This document shows positions 1 to 10,430 of a DNA stretch of 64,000 nucleotides, piece after piece (the first letter of the stretch is position 1; each line of letters begins with the position of its first letter). The position numbers and the translations under genes are program-made. The notes beneath the pieces are model-generated. The model was given only the letters and a program-made list of their open reading frames with translations. It ran no database searches and was not told the DNA's origin. Location: the NCBI GenBank assembly GCA_022579005.1, contig MU401524.1, forward strand, positions 62,001 through 126,000, in the 5' to 3' direction. Source of the stretch: Poronia punctata. Lineage: Eukaryota; Ascomycota; Sordariomycetes; Xylariales; Xylariaceae.

Positions 1-967
1 ACGCTTCTTTAGTTTCTTGATTGTAAAGTACTCGAGCATCTTGACCGAGACCGCTGCGGGTAACGAGACGTAAATGAAGGCTTTGGCCGGTAATATCTGC
101 CGAATACAGGCAGATTTGAATGGTTGACAGATAATTCGAAAGGAGGGAGCGACAGGGCCAAAGTAATTACTATCAGACTGTGTAAAGAAAGTAGAGAGGG
201 TCATAGAGGCTTCTTTATAAGCTTGTACTGCAGAAGCTATGACGGCGACAGACTGGTACTTATGAGGTACCTGTCTGAGCAGGCTGGAAAGGGCAAAGAC
301 AGGGTACTATGGTTGTACTTGTAAGGGGGGTAGTCAATCAATCGGAGGCCTGTTGAAGGGACGTCAGTGTTGAGGTGCACCGCCACACAAGCCGTGGCGA
401 AAGCTTTGAGCTTGCTTTGCGTCGGCCTTGGCGATTTTGTACTCGGACTCGTAGAGTCGTAGTAAACCATCACCAGTTGTTGTACACGTATATTGTGCGT
501 AACAACATGATATGTCATGCTACATGCTAATGAGATGGTTGCAGAACACATCAGAGCTACGACTTGCTAGGTAGGCGCCAAAGATGTGTTCTAGACAAAA
601 TAGAATAAAACATCATAAATCACCCATGTAGGTATTTAGGTAGGTGGTCATGGTCCGAGGCAGGTGCTTCCTCATATTCGTTCCTCAGCAGGAATTCCCT
701 ATCTACAAGCAGTACTAGTAACTAAGAGAAGTCGTGTTTGTGCAGCCAGTATATCTAGCAGTGACATGATGTGTTATGTACATAGAATGAATCGTTCGAG
801 GGTATCTGTGTCCAGTCCTTTTCTTTTCCTTTTCCCCTTGATTTCAATATTTTTTCGTCCGTCATAAAAGAACACCAGCGACTAAACGTTCGAGTGTTTC
901 CCATAGTTCGTTCCTCGCCTCGTAGTGTAATCTTTCGATTGTCGTCGTCATTATCGTCACCAACACT
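1..967. other. Intergenic, no gene seen
   Basis: Only short, unconvincing reading frames occur here, with no family resemblance. It lies downstream of NSE1 and ends at its stop codon. I see no repeat or RNA gene. Confidence 0.6.
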
Positions 968-1969
968 CTAGTCTTCGTCTTCCTCCACATCCTCCCCTTC
1001 CTCTTCCATCACTTCATCGGCCACATTACTCTTTCTTCCACTCTTGCCGCTCCGTCTCCTACCGCGCTGATAAGTCTCCGTCTCCGTGATAGCCCTCTCG
1101 CCCACGAAATGTCTCCCCGTCCACTCGCGACGACATTTCGGACACGCAGGCGGCTGTCTATTTCGGAAATAAACACTGGCACAACTATCATGTAGTCGAA
1201 CCAGACAGTCTCGATCGGCGCAGCGCTGGCCCATTGTGAGGATATCCTTACACGCCTCACAAAACTTGACGCGCTGCCACTCAGAGGGCTCGGCATCAGG
1301 GTCGTTATACGACTCGATGAGCCACGACCGCAGCTCTAGTAAAGCGCGGGGACTGAGGTAATAGAATCCGTTGGGGCTGCTCTCGAACCAGCCTTCCTCG
1401 ACCATGCTCCGCATCACCGTCTCGACTTCGCTGGATTTCAAGCCCTTTAGCGGCTGCTGTATCTGTGGTGCCTCGTCGTTTCCCTCTCCCTCTTCCACTT
1501 CCTCTGGCCGCGGGGGCAGTCGTAGCTTGTTGGCTTGCATCTCGTCAAGACACATGGCCTCTAGACGAGGCGTGTTGTACTTCTCGAACATAGCGTCAAT
1601 GACGCGCTTGACGAAGGCAATTTCGTCGGCCGAGTGTAAGGTGGCAAGCTGCATTATGGGGTCGGATGTTGTATTGACCAGGGCGTAAACCCGTTGTTTG
1701 CGCACTTGGTCCATCATGCTACGAATCTCCAAGTCGAAGGGCGATATGGCGACTGATGCCGTTGAGATATACGAGGCAAATTCTTCCTGCGTCACTCTGT
1801 TTGGGTCGGTATATTTGTCTTTTTGGGCCGATATAATGCCCGCCAGTATTTTTTTCCCTTCTTCGAACGTCATGGTCCCTCTGGCTAGGAATGCTTGGAG
1901 AAACGCTCTGTTTCCGTCATTGTATTCGTCGTTGTACTGATCGACGGTGTCATCTTGATCCTGGTCCAT
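968..1969 (-). CDS. nse1: NSE1, RING-like subunit of the SMC5/6 complex
   Basis: Single-exon gene of 333 aa. NSE1 pairs with NSE3 (MAGE) and NSE4 in the nuclear SMC5/6 complex and acts as a RING-type ubiquitin ligase in DNA repair. The N-terminal half (about residues 20-220) is the winged-helix NSE1 region. A variant RING follows, with ligand candidates C237, C240, C250, C255, H260, C263, C276 and C279. The C-terminus is Arg/Lys-rich and then strongly acidic. The length is normal for the family. The ATG at 1969 is the first in frame and follows an A-rich leader. No intron is needed. The next gene, a dynamin-like GTPase, is unrelated and about 1 kb away. The family call rests on the RING spacing and overall layout. 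Confidence 0.88.
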   Translation of the reverse strand: MDQDQDDTVDQYNDEYNDGNRAFLQAFLARGTMTFEEGKKILAGIISAQKDKYTDPNRVTQEEFASYISTASVAISPFDLEIRSMMDQVRKQRVYALVNTTSDPIMQLATLHSADEIAFVKRVIDAMFEKYNTPRLEAMCLDEMQANKLRLPPRPEEVEEGEGNDEAPQIQQPLKGLKSSEVETVMRSMVEEGWFESSPNGFYYLSPRALLELRSWLIESYNDPDAEPSEWQRVKFCEACKDILTMGQRCADRDCLVRLHDSCASVYFRNRQPPACPKCRREWTGRHFVGERAITETETYQRGRRRSGKSGRKSNVADEVMEEEGEDVEEDED

Positions 1970-2969
1970 TTCGGAAGATTGCGATGTTTCTGCGTGCTTG
2001 GTGTGTATATAGACAGATTATGAAGTGGTTAAAGAAGAATCTCTGCAAACTCTCTTGATTCGTGCTTGCTGGATAGGTGGATTTGTCTTTACTGGGTTCC
2101 TGTACGTAGTAATCCAATTAGCAAACCCACGACGCGCTCCCCGCCATCAAAAACGCGTTAATGAGTTTCCAACTGTTCGGCTTAGTGGGGGCCTGCTGCA
2201 AGGGTGCGCCCCAGGCGTGCCAGGGCCCAGAGACACAAGGGTAAGGGACTTGACAGGCTTACCATATACGGCTAAAATAGAAGATTAACACACCCCACCC
2301 CACTCTTGGTAGGGTCCTTGATTAGTCATAAACACAACGAGTCGTATCTACTCGTACACGTACATTACGTGTGTGTAGTAGGTAGTCTGGACTCTGGAGA
2401 ACCGCAATCTCCATCGAAGCTGTATTACTTGTACAAGTTGGCCTCAAGCGCATATTCCATTTCTTCCGATTAATCTTACATATCACACTAGAAACTACAC
2501 CTCTACACATTAAACAACATACGCGACAGCGCTCAACCAGCCAGTCATCAGCATGGGGTACATTAAATACACAGTATACAATCATTCAGGGGCATATCAA
2601 GGTTTCCTTCCGTTGAGAAACTCCAAGGTCATTTATCCTTTCTGCCTTGACAGATACCACCGTCATTACCACACTTTAATAAAACCGCAAGCCAACAGTT
2701 GATCCCGATAGCCGAAGCTCTTCGGGCGAGTAGTTGTGGTAAGGTGGTACCGCACAGATACTTGTATAGGTTTCCGTTATATTCCCCCATGCGTCTCTGG
2801 TTCTGTGTGGAGCCACTTCGAATATATGGGTGCCAGCGTTGGGCATTGTTGAAGAGAAGTTATGGACTGCCCTGGTCAATGCAATCAGTAAAGTATAGAG
2901 GGAGGTGCAGAGGGGACTATCGGTGGAGGCAAGCGAAACATGAGATATATGAAGTTGAATAGGGTCACT
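1970..2969. other. Intergenic between NSE1 and the dynamin-like gene
   Basis: No supported gene. It holds the NSE1 promoter and the 3' flank of the dynamin-like gene. One copy of the over-represented TACTCGTA motif lies at 2349-2356. Confidence 0.55.
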
Positions 2970-5857
2970 TTACCGTTGTTGAACGACAGGCGCCCCGAAC
3001 AAGCTGGTCGAGGTAGTTCCATTTGCGGGTGGCGAAGTTACAGCTGTACCAAAGAGAGTACGTGCAACGGGGGTTGAAGAGCCTGAAGAGCCGACCCGGC
3101 CAGAACCAAACAGGCTGGAGGCGGAACCGCCTGCTGGTGCCGGTGAAGATGTGGGGGCAGATGTTCCAAAAACACTGCTACTTGGGTTTTTCACTGAAGC
3201 GGCGGAAGCAGATGCTCCAAAAACACTGCTACTCGGGGTCTTCACTGGGGCGACGGGAGCAGATGTTCCAAAAACACTGCTACTCGGGGCCCTCGCTGAA
3301 GCGGCGGCTCCGTTACTTGGTGTGTCAAGTCCCCCGAGAGGACGACTGGGCGTAGTCGAGCCAAATAACGAGGATGCCGTAACCGTGGCCGCGTTGGTTG
3401 ATGGGGTAAGACTACCGCCGCCGACACTAGTGGCAGGTTTCAAGACTCGAATGGACCAATCGCGGTTGCTCGGGGTCGTAGAAGGCGCAATAGCCGCGCC
3501 GCCCGAAGCGGTCGTGGCTGTGGTCGAGCTTGGTGGCCCTGACGTTGTAGGCTCACTAGATCTTTGTATGACCTCACTAAGGCCTGTTGGCAAGACTGAG
3601 TCACTAGGTTAGCGTCTACTTCCTGCTTTTTTGCGATGAGATGTCTCGATTTTACCTGTTCGGTTTCGAAGTCTGTAACTTTTGCAAATATCTAGGCCTT
3701 TCTTCAAAGCATCGTACTCGGATTGCAGTTCGGCCCGTTCCACTTGCGTTTCCTCGGATTCGGCCGCCAGACCCTTCAGCTCTTCATCTTCCATTTGTGA
3801 TACCGTACTGGTCGTCAGGATTGTCGGAAGGTCTTTGATAAGACAGTTCTCGATAGCGAGAATGACCACGTTGTCCGTAAAGGTGCGCAAAGACAACTAG
3901 GGAACAAAGTCAGCGAACATGGTGCCTCATCGGTCCCGTTAGTACGTACCTCATAGTAGGTTTCCGACTTGTCAATTAGACTGTCGACGCCGAACTCGCT
4001 CTCCCGTGCAGATGAGACCAATCCTGTGAGCTCGGCTACCCCTCCCTGGGTGAACAGCTCGGGACGGTTGGCCAATAGACTTTGCACCATTTCGACGGTC
4101 AAATGATTCTGGTGACGTTTCGACAAGGCCGCCCTGAACTCGGCGTCCAACGGCTGCGGATAGCCACTTCGGAAATGGTAGAGGAGTTCCTGAAGTTTGG
4201 CATCCAGCATCAACTTTCGTTTTTCAAAGAATGGGTCAATGATGGTGGAAAGGATTGCAGAACAGGTCTTCTGGTCCGGGCCGGTGATATGCGCCACCAA
4301 CTTCTCGGCAAATGATTTGGCAACGCTAAGCAAGAGGTCGATGTGAAAGCGAGCGATTGGCTCCCAGGGTCGGGACTGGTCTTGGAATAGCTTTACAGCA
4401 AGGCGATCATTTGTAGTCCCAGGAAACTCATTGCCCTGGTTGGCGGCTGAAAGGGGCTCGAGCTCGGCCGCAATGGCGTCCCTCGTAACTTCTTTGGGCT
4501 CCACAAACGCGTACTGCTTCTCCAAGACTTGCAAGAAATATGGCAGCTTAGCCTTGCTATCCGTCGCGTCCCCGCCGATGCCCATGATTCCCTTCTTTTT
4601 GGCGGTGATGATGCGCCTTGATCCCTTGGTGGCGAGGACGTAGGTGAAGGTTCTATTCAAGTCACGGACTAGAGCCCGAATCTTCTTGACCCGGCTCTCA
4701 TCCGTCGGCGATAGGTCCTCAGGGTAGAGATCGCCAAAGAACTCGTCGGCATAGTTGCCCTCGACGGCGTGCAAAGACAGGATCTGAAACTGCGACGCGA
4801 GCTTGTCCAGGTGTGCACGGATTTCACGTGGCGATGATCGCGAATCACCCAGCCGCCTGAGTTTGCTTTGGCGGATATTCATGTTATCCTCAATGTCCTT
4901 GATCAACGTGTCGAGATTATTCCGGATGTGGTCTAGCAAGATGTTGGACAGCTTCTTACGCAGGGTACCAACGCCTCGATTATTGGATGAGATGGCGGAC
5001 CAGATGCTGGAGTCGAAAAACTCGGCCTCTTTCTGGTCTCGCTCTTCGGCGGTAAGCCCAGCCTCCGTCTCGCCACGGTTGCGCAGAACATGCCAACCCA
5101 GCACGAGCTGATACGACTTTTCATGGTTCCTGGCCAGCTTTAGGAACCTGTCCTCGTCTTGTGAGCCTTGGGTGAGGAGATCTGGCTTCGTGATGATGCC
5201 GAGCGTCCGCTGTTGCTTTTTGTCGTGGCCTTTGACTTTGGATAGCACCTTCTGTAGGATAAGTTGGTTGCGTGCCGACACGACGGCTAGGATGATGCTG
5301 TTCTTGCGCGCCATGTAACCCTCGACGAGGCGATCCACAATCTTTCGACCATCGGCATCTTGATTCTCGTCCTCGGAATGATAAAAACCGGGGAGGTCGA
5401 CGAGAGTCAAGTGAGGAACATCTGGCGAAGAGATCTCAATGCGTAGCACGTCTTCTGAAAAAGCCTTGCTATCTTTAATCATTTGTGCCTTGGCCTCCTC
5501 GATAATGCGCGGCAGATCCTCTTTGTCGAATCCCGCCTCTTTGAAGGTGTAGGATACCTTGGCCGAGACCGTTGCAGGCTGCACCCGCACTTCAACTCTC
5601 GTCTTGGGGTCGGTGCGGAGGACCAACTCGGTAGCGAAACGGGTGCATAGCCCATCTTTGACCGGAAACCGAACCCGGGAGATGGCCTCCAATACGGAAG
5701 ATTTTCCCGACGATTGGTCACCAACGACAATGATTTGAGGAAGGTCTACCAAGCGACCAACGCCATGCTTCCGCAGACTGTCAATGGCATCGAGAAGGCC
5801 TTTACGCTCACCGCTGAGCTGCTCGATGGCTTCCGGGTCGAGAGATATGGTCGACAT
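2970..5857 (-). CDS. Dynamin-family GTPase with FG-repeat C-terminal tail
   Basis: Three exons (5857-3950, 3896-3656, 3595-2970) with introns of 53 and 60 nt encode 924 aa. The GTPase domain starts at the N-terminus: the G1 P-loop GDQSSGKSS is at 46-54, DLPG at 154-157 and TKPD at 223-226. A stalk/middle region follows, then a GED around 630-716 that spans the first intron. This is the Mx/Vps1-like layout of enzymes that self-assemble and remodel membranes. The last exon (residues 717-924) is odd: it is Ser/Thr/Ala/Pro-rich and carries seven [ST]-[LV]-F-G motifs, as in FG nucleoporins. The junctions are sound: the donors are GTACGT and GTAAAA, and the second acceptor (CTCAG at 3600-3596) is the one that keeps frame. 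Ordinary dynamins end after the GED, so the tail is an addition. Its cellular site is unknown; nuclear-pore association is only suggested by the motif. Confidence 0.9.
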
Positions 5858-6331
5858 TTCAAATCAAATGAAATGGAGGTAGGCGGGTAGTAATGATATA
5901 TCTGGAGAAGTCGACGGAGCTTTGTCCATCCGTCTTCTTTTCCTTCTATTTTCTATCGCGGTTTGACAAACGAGAAATCAAAAGTGGGATGGGAATGGGT
6001 AGAGCTGCCAGGTAGGTATTATTTTAAACTTGAAGAAAGGCAGTCCAGGAAGTCGCCTTACCTACCAGTTGGTACAAGTTCGTTGCCCATTGTTGGTAGT
6101 CCAGACTTTCAGGCGGCCCCATTGAGAGATACGGTCCCCCGGCCACAATGTATTTTCAATTCTAGGCAGGCACGCCCCGACCAATGCCATTGACACTGTT
6201 CAGTTCAGCTTTTTCAGCTTATACCCCGCGACTATGGGAGTCATTCCTGTAGGATATGTAGACGCATATGTACCTACCTACCTTACATACAATTACATGC
6301 CTTACTTTGCTTCAGCTAGGATCCATGCATG

Positions 6332-6362
<31 letters not shown>

Positions 6363-7186
6363 ATGTGCGGCTACGTTAGGTACCCACGAATCTGCCTCGC
6401 GATTATGCCTCAAAGGAAGGGAGAACCAACCTGCAATTGAGCTCTGAGGCAGGTATACCAATACGCCTATTCTGTAACCTAGTATACTCGTACTCCAAGT
6501 AGGTAATCCCACTGTGCAATTAAATTATCAAAATGAGATGGACACCAAATTCTTAGGCAGCGTGGTAGCGTTTTAATACATACATTGTTGGAGGTATGAG
6601 TAATGACGACGACATGGATATGGGATGTTGGGTTGGAAGTGTACGTGTACATAGGAACATCCGTATATATGTCGGCCAAAAACGGTATAGTACCACTGTT
6701 GGTCGAAGAGCAGCCTCACGTGCATGCGTGCATACGAGAACTCGTTTCACTTCGCGCCATACCAGCCCACCACGCGCACCTAGCAACCAATAGTTTTAAA
6801 CGCCAACCACTACCTACCAGAATCAGAATCACCTCTACATGTACATATAACAACACCAGAGAGCGGCAGATGCGTGGCTGTGTTAAAACCAACAGTCGAA
6901 GATCAATTGTATATATTGAAGCTTTTTGGGTTTTTAATAGGCGTCTCTTGCTAAATATGTGCCTAATTGAGGCGCCTTTTGGCCCAGTCTCGGTAGGCAA
7001 CCCAAATATCAAGGGATCCTTATTAGGACATCATTCAAACAGTACAAACAACCCAATAACCGGGTCAGCTAACGTTCTATGTTGCTTTAACTACCGAGCA
7101 TACGAGTAGTAGAGGTAATTTATTTTAATTACGAGGCTAACGAATCCGGTCCGTCGACCTCGTTTTCGCGTAATATGCACCAAGTA
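5858..7186. other. Intergenic with a (CA)n microsatellite
   Basis: No supported gene. It contains the dynamin-like gene promoter, a (CA) dinucleotide run at 6332-6360 and copies of TACTCGTA or its complement at 6485-6492 and 7101-7108. Confidence 0.55.
6332..6360. repeat. (CA)n microsatellite
   Basis: About 14 uninterrupted CA units in intergenic DNA. Confidence 0.95.
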
Positions 7187-8134
7187 TCAAACCTGCTCTA
7201 CCAACGCCTTCAAGACCTGGGCAGGCGTGCGTTTCGGCGGTGCGATTTCCAGCACCTCTCTGCTCGTGGCCGAAGCTTTACACAAACCCGACCATGTACT
7301 TTGCAAAGCATACCTTATGCTCGACTGCAAATGTGTCGAGCCCGGACTAGCTGCGAGCCAGGCGTCGAGCAAAGACATGTCCTTGTAGCTGACGTTTTCC
7401 ACCTTGGTGCCTATATACTCCTCGACCATCCGGACGAGTTGCTCGCCCGTCACGTCTTCCGGTCCGCCTAGGACTAACCTCGCGCCGTTGTGGGGGGATG
7501 TATCTTTCTGAGCTAGGAGACGCGCCGCGAGCGCGCCAACGTCGTCTGGGTGGATGATGGCGACGGGTACGTCCGCCGCCCCGAGGATCCTCAACGTATC
7601 CTGCTTCCCGGTCTCGCGGTATTGTTTGATCAGTTTGACCGAGGAATCGAGGAATAAGGGGGCGAAGATGTTGGGCTGCAGCGAGGTCCAGTGGAGGTCC
7701 CGGAACTCGGGCGTACTTAGAAGGGCCTCGATGGCCCAGTGTGTGCGGGCGTAGTATGTGGCCGAGTCCGGGCGGACGTTTGCCGCCGTCGTCGAGATGC
7801 GCACCACGTACTTCACACCTGCTCTGAGCGCGGCGAGATGGAAGGCGGATTCTTCGGGGAACTGCCCCGGTTCGGTGTGGGGTGCGATGAAGGCCCTGAC
7901 TACTTCGTTCTCGCGGAGCCAATCGGCGTCGACCTCGGCCCAGTTCTTCTCTGCTACCTCGACTCCTGGCAGCTTGGCGAATTTCTGTGCTGTTGGATTG
8001 CTCAGGGACCGCGTGAGGGCTAAAATGCGGTGGCCGGATAGATGACTGGTATTCTCTAGTAATTCGGACAGTGTTTCGACCACGCTTCGGCCTGTTTTGC
8101 CAGTCGCACCGGCGATGAGGATAGTAGGTGCCAT
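7187..8134 (-). CDS. NmrA-like NAD(P)-binding Rossmann protein
   Basis: Intronless, 315 aa. The N-terminus has the glycine-rich dinucleotide-binding motif GATGKTG (residues 8-14) after a hydrophobic first strand, the start of an atypical short-chain dehydrogenase/NmrA Rossmann fold. A middle segment with YYARTHWAIEALL and a C-terminal region LVLGGPEDVTGEQLVRMVEEYIG resemble the NmrA/NAD(P)H-binding family, whose members act as redox-sensing regulators or as reductases. The classical SDR Tyr-x3-Lys pair is not clear, so a sensor or unusual reductase is as likely as an oxidoreductase. The length is typical. The neighbouring genes do not indicate a pathway. The family is secure; the substrate cannot be named. 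Confidence 0.85.
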   Translation of the reverse strand: MAPTILIAGATGKTGRSVVETLSELLENTSHLSGHRILALTRSLSNPTAQKFAKLPGVEVAEKNWAEVDADWLRENEVVRAFIAPHTEPGQFPEESAFHLAALRAGVKYVVRISTTAANVRPDSATYYARTHWAIEALLSTPEFRDLHWTSLQPNIFAPLFLDSSVKLIKQYRETGKQDTLRILGAADVPVAIIHPDDVGALAARLLAQKDTSPHNGARLVLGGPEDVTGEQLVRMVEEYIGTKVENVSYKDMSLLDAWLAASPGSTHLQSSIRYALQSTWSGLCKASATSREVLEIAPPKRTPAQVLKALVEQV

Positions 8135-8379
8135 TGCTAATAACCGTACAAGGAAGACTTGTTTTGGGGGGTTTGCCTGTAGAAATACAAGTACCTTGGC
8201 TCGTCCATGTTTTGCTCTTATATACCACGGTGAAAGCCTCTGATATGTGAAGGATTGGCCTTGGATTATTGCTTAATCCGTCCCTGATGAGTAAGTAGTC
8301 GTCGGACCATCCGACGAGGATGACTAAACCATATTGTGGTCGGAGGGAGTTTGGGCCGATCACCTAAACCGCATTGTGC

Positions 8380-8425
8380 CAAGTGGTTTGATTGACTTGG
8401 ATTGTCCCGGAGGACATTTGATCTG
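8380..8425 (+). repeat. 46 bp direct repeat, copy 1
   Basis: Identical over 46 bp to 8907-8952, beginning CAAGTGGTTTGATTGACTTG. Weaker similarity extends a few bases to the left (CATTGT) and about 30 bases to the right. Confidence 0.95.
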
Positions 8426-8906
8426 AACGTAATACCTCCTCTTCACCCTAACACACGGCCAAACTCTCACGCCGAAGGACCCCCGCAGGCGTAACACCTA
8501 CTCCATCTCACTTTCAATTATCGACGACCTCCTCTAAATGTAACTACTCCGCCAAGTACTCCCCTATCCACGGTACTCCCGCCCCTATGTTGTTGCCATG
8601 TTGCAAATACTTCAATCTAATGCAACCTCAATCAACTAAACGGTCAAGATAAGGTCTAGCGCTAGAATTTTTCGTTAGCTAGGTATGTTGCCGGATTAAA
8701 CCTTTAACTTCTGGTTACACGTTTATAGGTACTATAGCGTAAAGAATGTAGCGTATGTGTATATATATATATGCGTAGAAATTCTTATTCCTTTTTTCGC
8801 TTGTCGCCAAATCGAACCTATTGTTCCTTAGCAAGGTGATTTTGTATGCCGCGATAGGAAAGCGCATACAGGTTTTATACAAAGGCTGCAGCTTATACCA
8901 TTGTAG

Positions 8907-8952
8907 CAAGTGGTTTGATTGACTTGGATTGTCCCGGAGGACATTTGATCTG
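8907..8952 (+). repeat. 46 bp direct repeat, copy 2
   Basis: Second copy of the repeat at 8380-8425, in the same orientation and offset by 527 bp. No TG...CA ends or target duplication were seen, so I do not call it an LTR. Confidence 0.95.
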
Positions 8953-9906
8953 GTACGTAATCCCTACTATACACCCCAACAGCATATTGTGATGCAATCA
9001 AATGGTGACATGACCACACATTTCAAACCCTACAAAACACCATATAAGTCGAAAATTCCCTAGATGGTTTGAAATTGTGTTGAGGAGGCAAGGTATCGAG
9101 CTCAAAGCCCACGAACCTCCTGTGCAGTTCCCCGCATAAAAGCTCTCCGTCACTACATTTACGGCGTACGCAGCAACCGCCAAGGCCAGGTTGTACCCCA
9201 AAGCAAGCACGAAACGGTGCGCCAATCACATCAGTTCCAAGAACGGGGCAGGATAATGTTGAAAATTGCACCCAATAACTCGTAGATCTGCTTATACATA
9301 CTCGTACATCAAACTCCGGACCATTCTAGTCGTTTGTGACTCCGAAGCGGTATTCACCAACTACAGACAAAATCCTCAAGAAAAAAAAAAGAAAAAAAAG
9401 CAAAAAGAAACGTACAGCACCAGGGATTCGCTGGTCGTCACCGACCCAACTACTAATCTAGCTCTCACCGGCTTATCTATGGGAGAGCGGACGGGATCCC
9501 GAGTTCTCCGGAAGATATGGCCGTACGTGAAAGATTTATTCTATTGTTGTGTCCTATACACCTCCGGTAACCTAGTCTACCCATGCGGGTTACTCACCCT
9601 GAGCTCGCAACGCACCCCCTTTTCCTTCTTTCTGAACCGAACCGGTACCGGCGGATGTTTAATAAAGCGTGACCTAGTCTCTAATAATATATATATATAT
9701 ATATATACGTTGTATGTTGTATAAGATTTACTCTACATGGGTTCCTAGCTGGATAATTTACAGTTTAGACAAGTTACCTATCTACCCCCTCTGACATCTG
9801 TTCGAGAAAGCATAAAAAAACACCGTCGTTGAAAACACCGTCTTTGAAAACGCGCAACGTCAGTTCAACAACTCTCGAAACAACAAAATAACGCATTAGC
9901 ACCCAT

Positions 9907-9908
<2 letters not shown>

Positions 9909-9943
<35 letters not shown>
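9909..9943. repeat. (AAGC)n microsatellite
   Basis: About nine tandem AAGC units between genes. Confidence 0.95.
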
Positions 9944-10430
9944 ATAAGTATAGGTAATATATAACAAGACGCGCCGACTACGGTAAACGTACAACTCAAA
10001 AAAAGCGAAAAGCGAGAGATGGCGCCCTAGTGAAAATTGGTGTCGTATAGCTTGCCGTCTACTTGCTTACCCTAACGAATGGCATCATTCAGATCCCAAC
10101 CATGATTGGCAGGCAGGCAGGTGGGCTTGGCTTGGCTTGGGCTAAATCTCACATGAGTCACTTGCCGAAGGACTCCGGCGGTCATGTAACAATGAACCGG
10201 AGAAATGCCACTTTATATCACTTGTTAATGTTACCCGCACCGCATAGCAATTACCTACCGTCTTATGATCGCCTTTTCTTTCCTCATTTCTCAGATTCAT
10301 TTCATCGTATCTTTGATTTGTATAATTACTATAGTGGGTATTTTTTTCTTAACGGCTTAAATTATTCTTCTTCCACTTCTTCTACTCAAATAGTTCTTTT
10401 GGTCGTGGATGAACCACAAGACCCTACCTA

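Larger units (their letters stand above)
8135..10430. other. Intergenic, 2.3 kb, with a direct repeat and microsatellites
   Basis: No supported gene. It contains a 46 bp direct repeat (see separate entries), AT dinucleotide runs near 8760 and 9690, an A-rich run near 9380 and an (AAGC) run at 9909-9943. Confidence 0.55.

Noticed and set aside
3151..3612. 153-codon plus-strand frame over the dynamin tail
   Set aside because: It is the reverse-strand reading of the repetitive FG-encoding exon, which is joined in phase to the dynamin gene.
7347..8363. 338-codon minus-strand frame overlapping the NmrA-like gene
   Set aside because: Arg/Pro-rich shadow in another frame of the NmrA-like gene, which has the dinucleotide-binding motif.
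8380..8952. Solo-LTR or LTR pair
   Set aside because: The repeats lack TG...CA ends, and no primer-binding site, polypurine tract or target duplication was seen.
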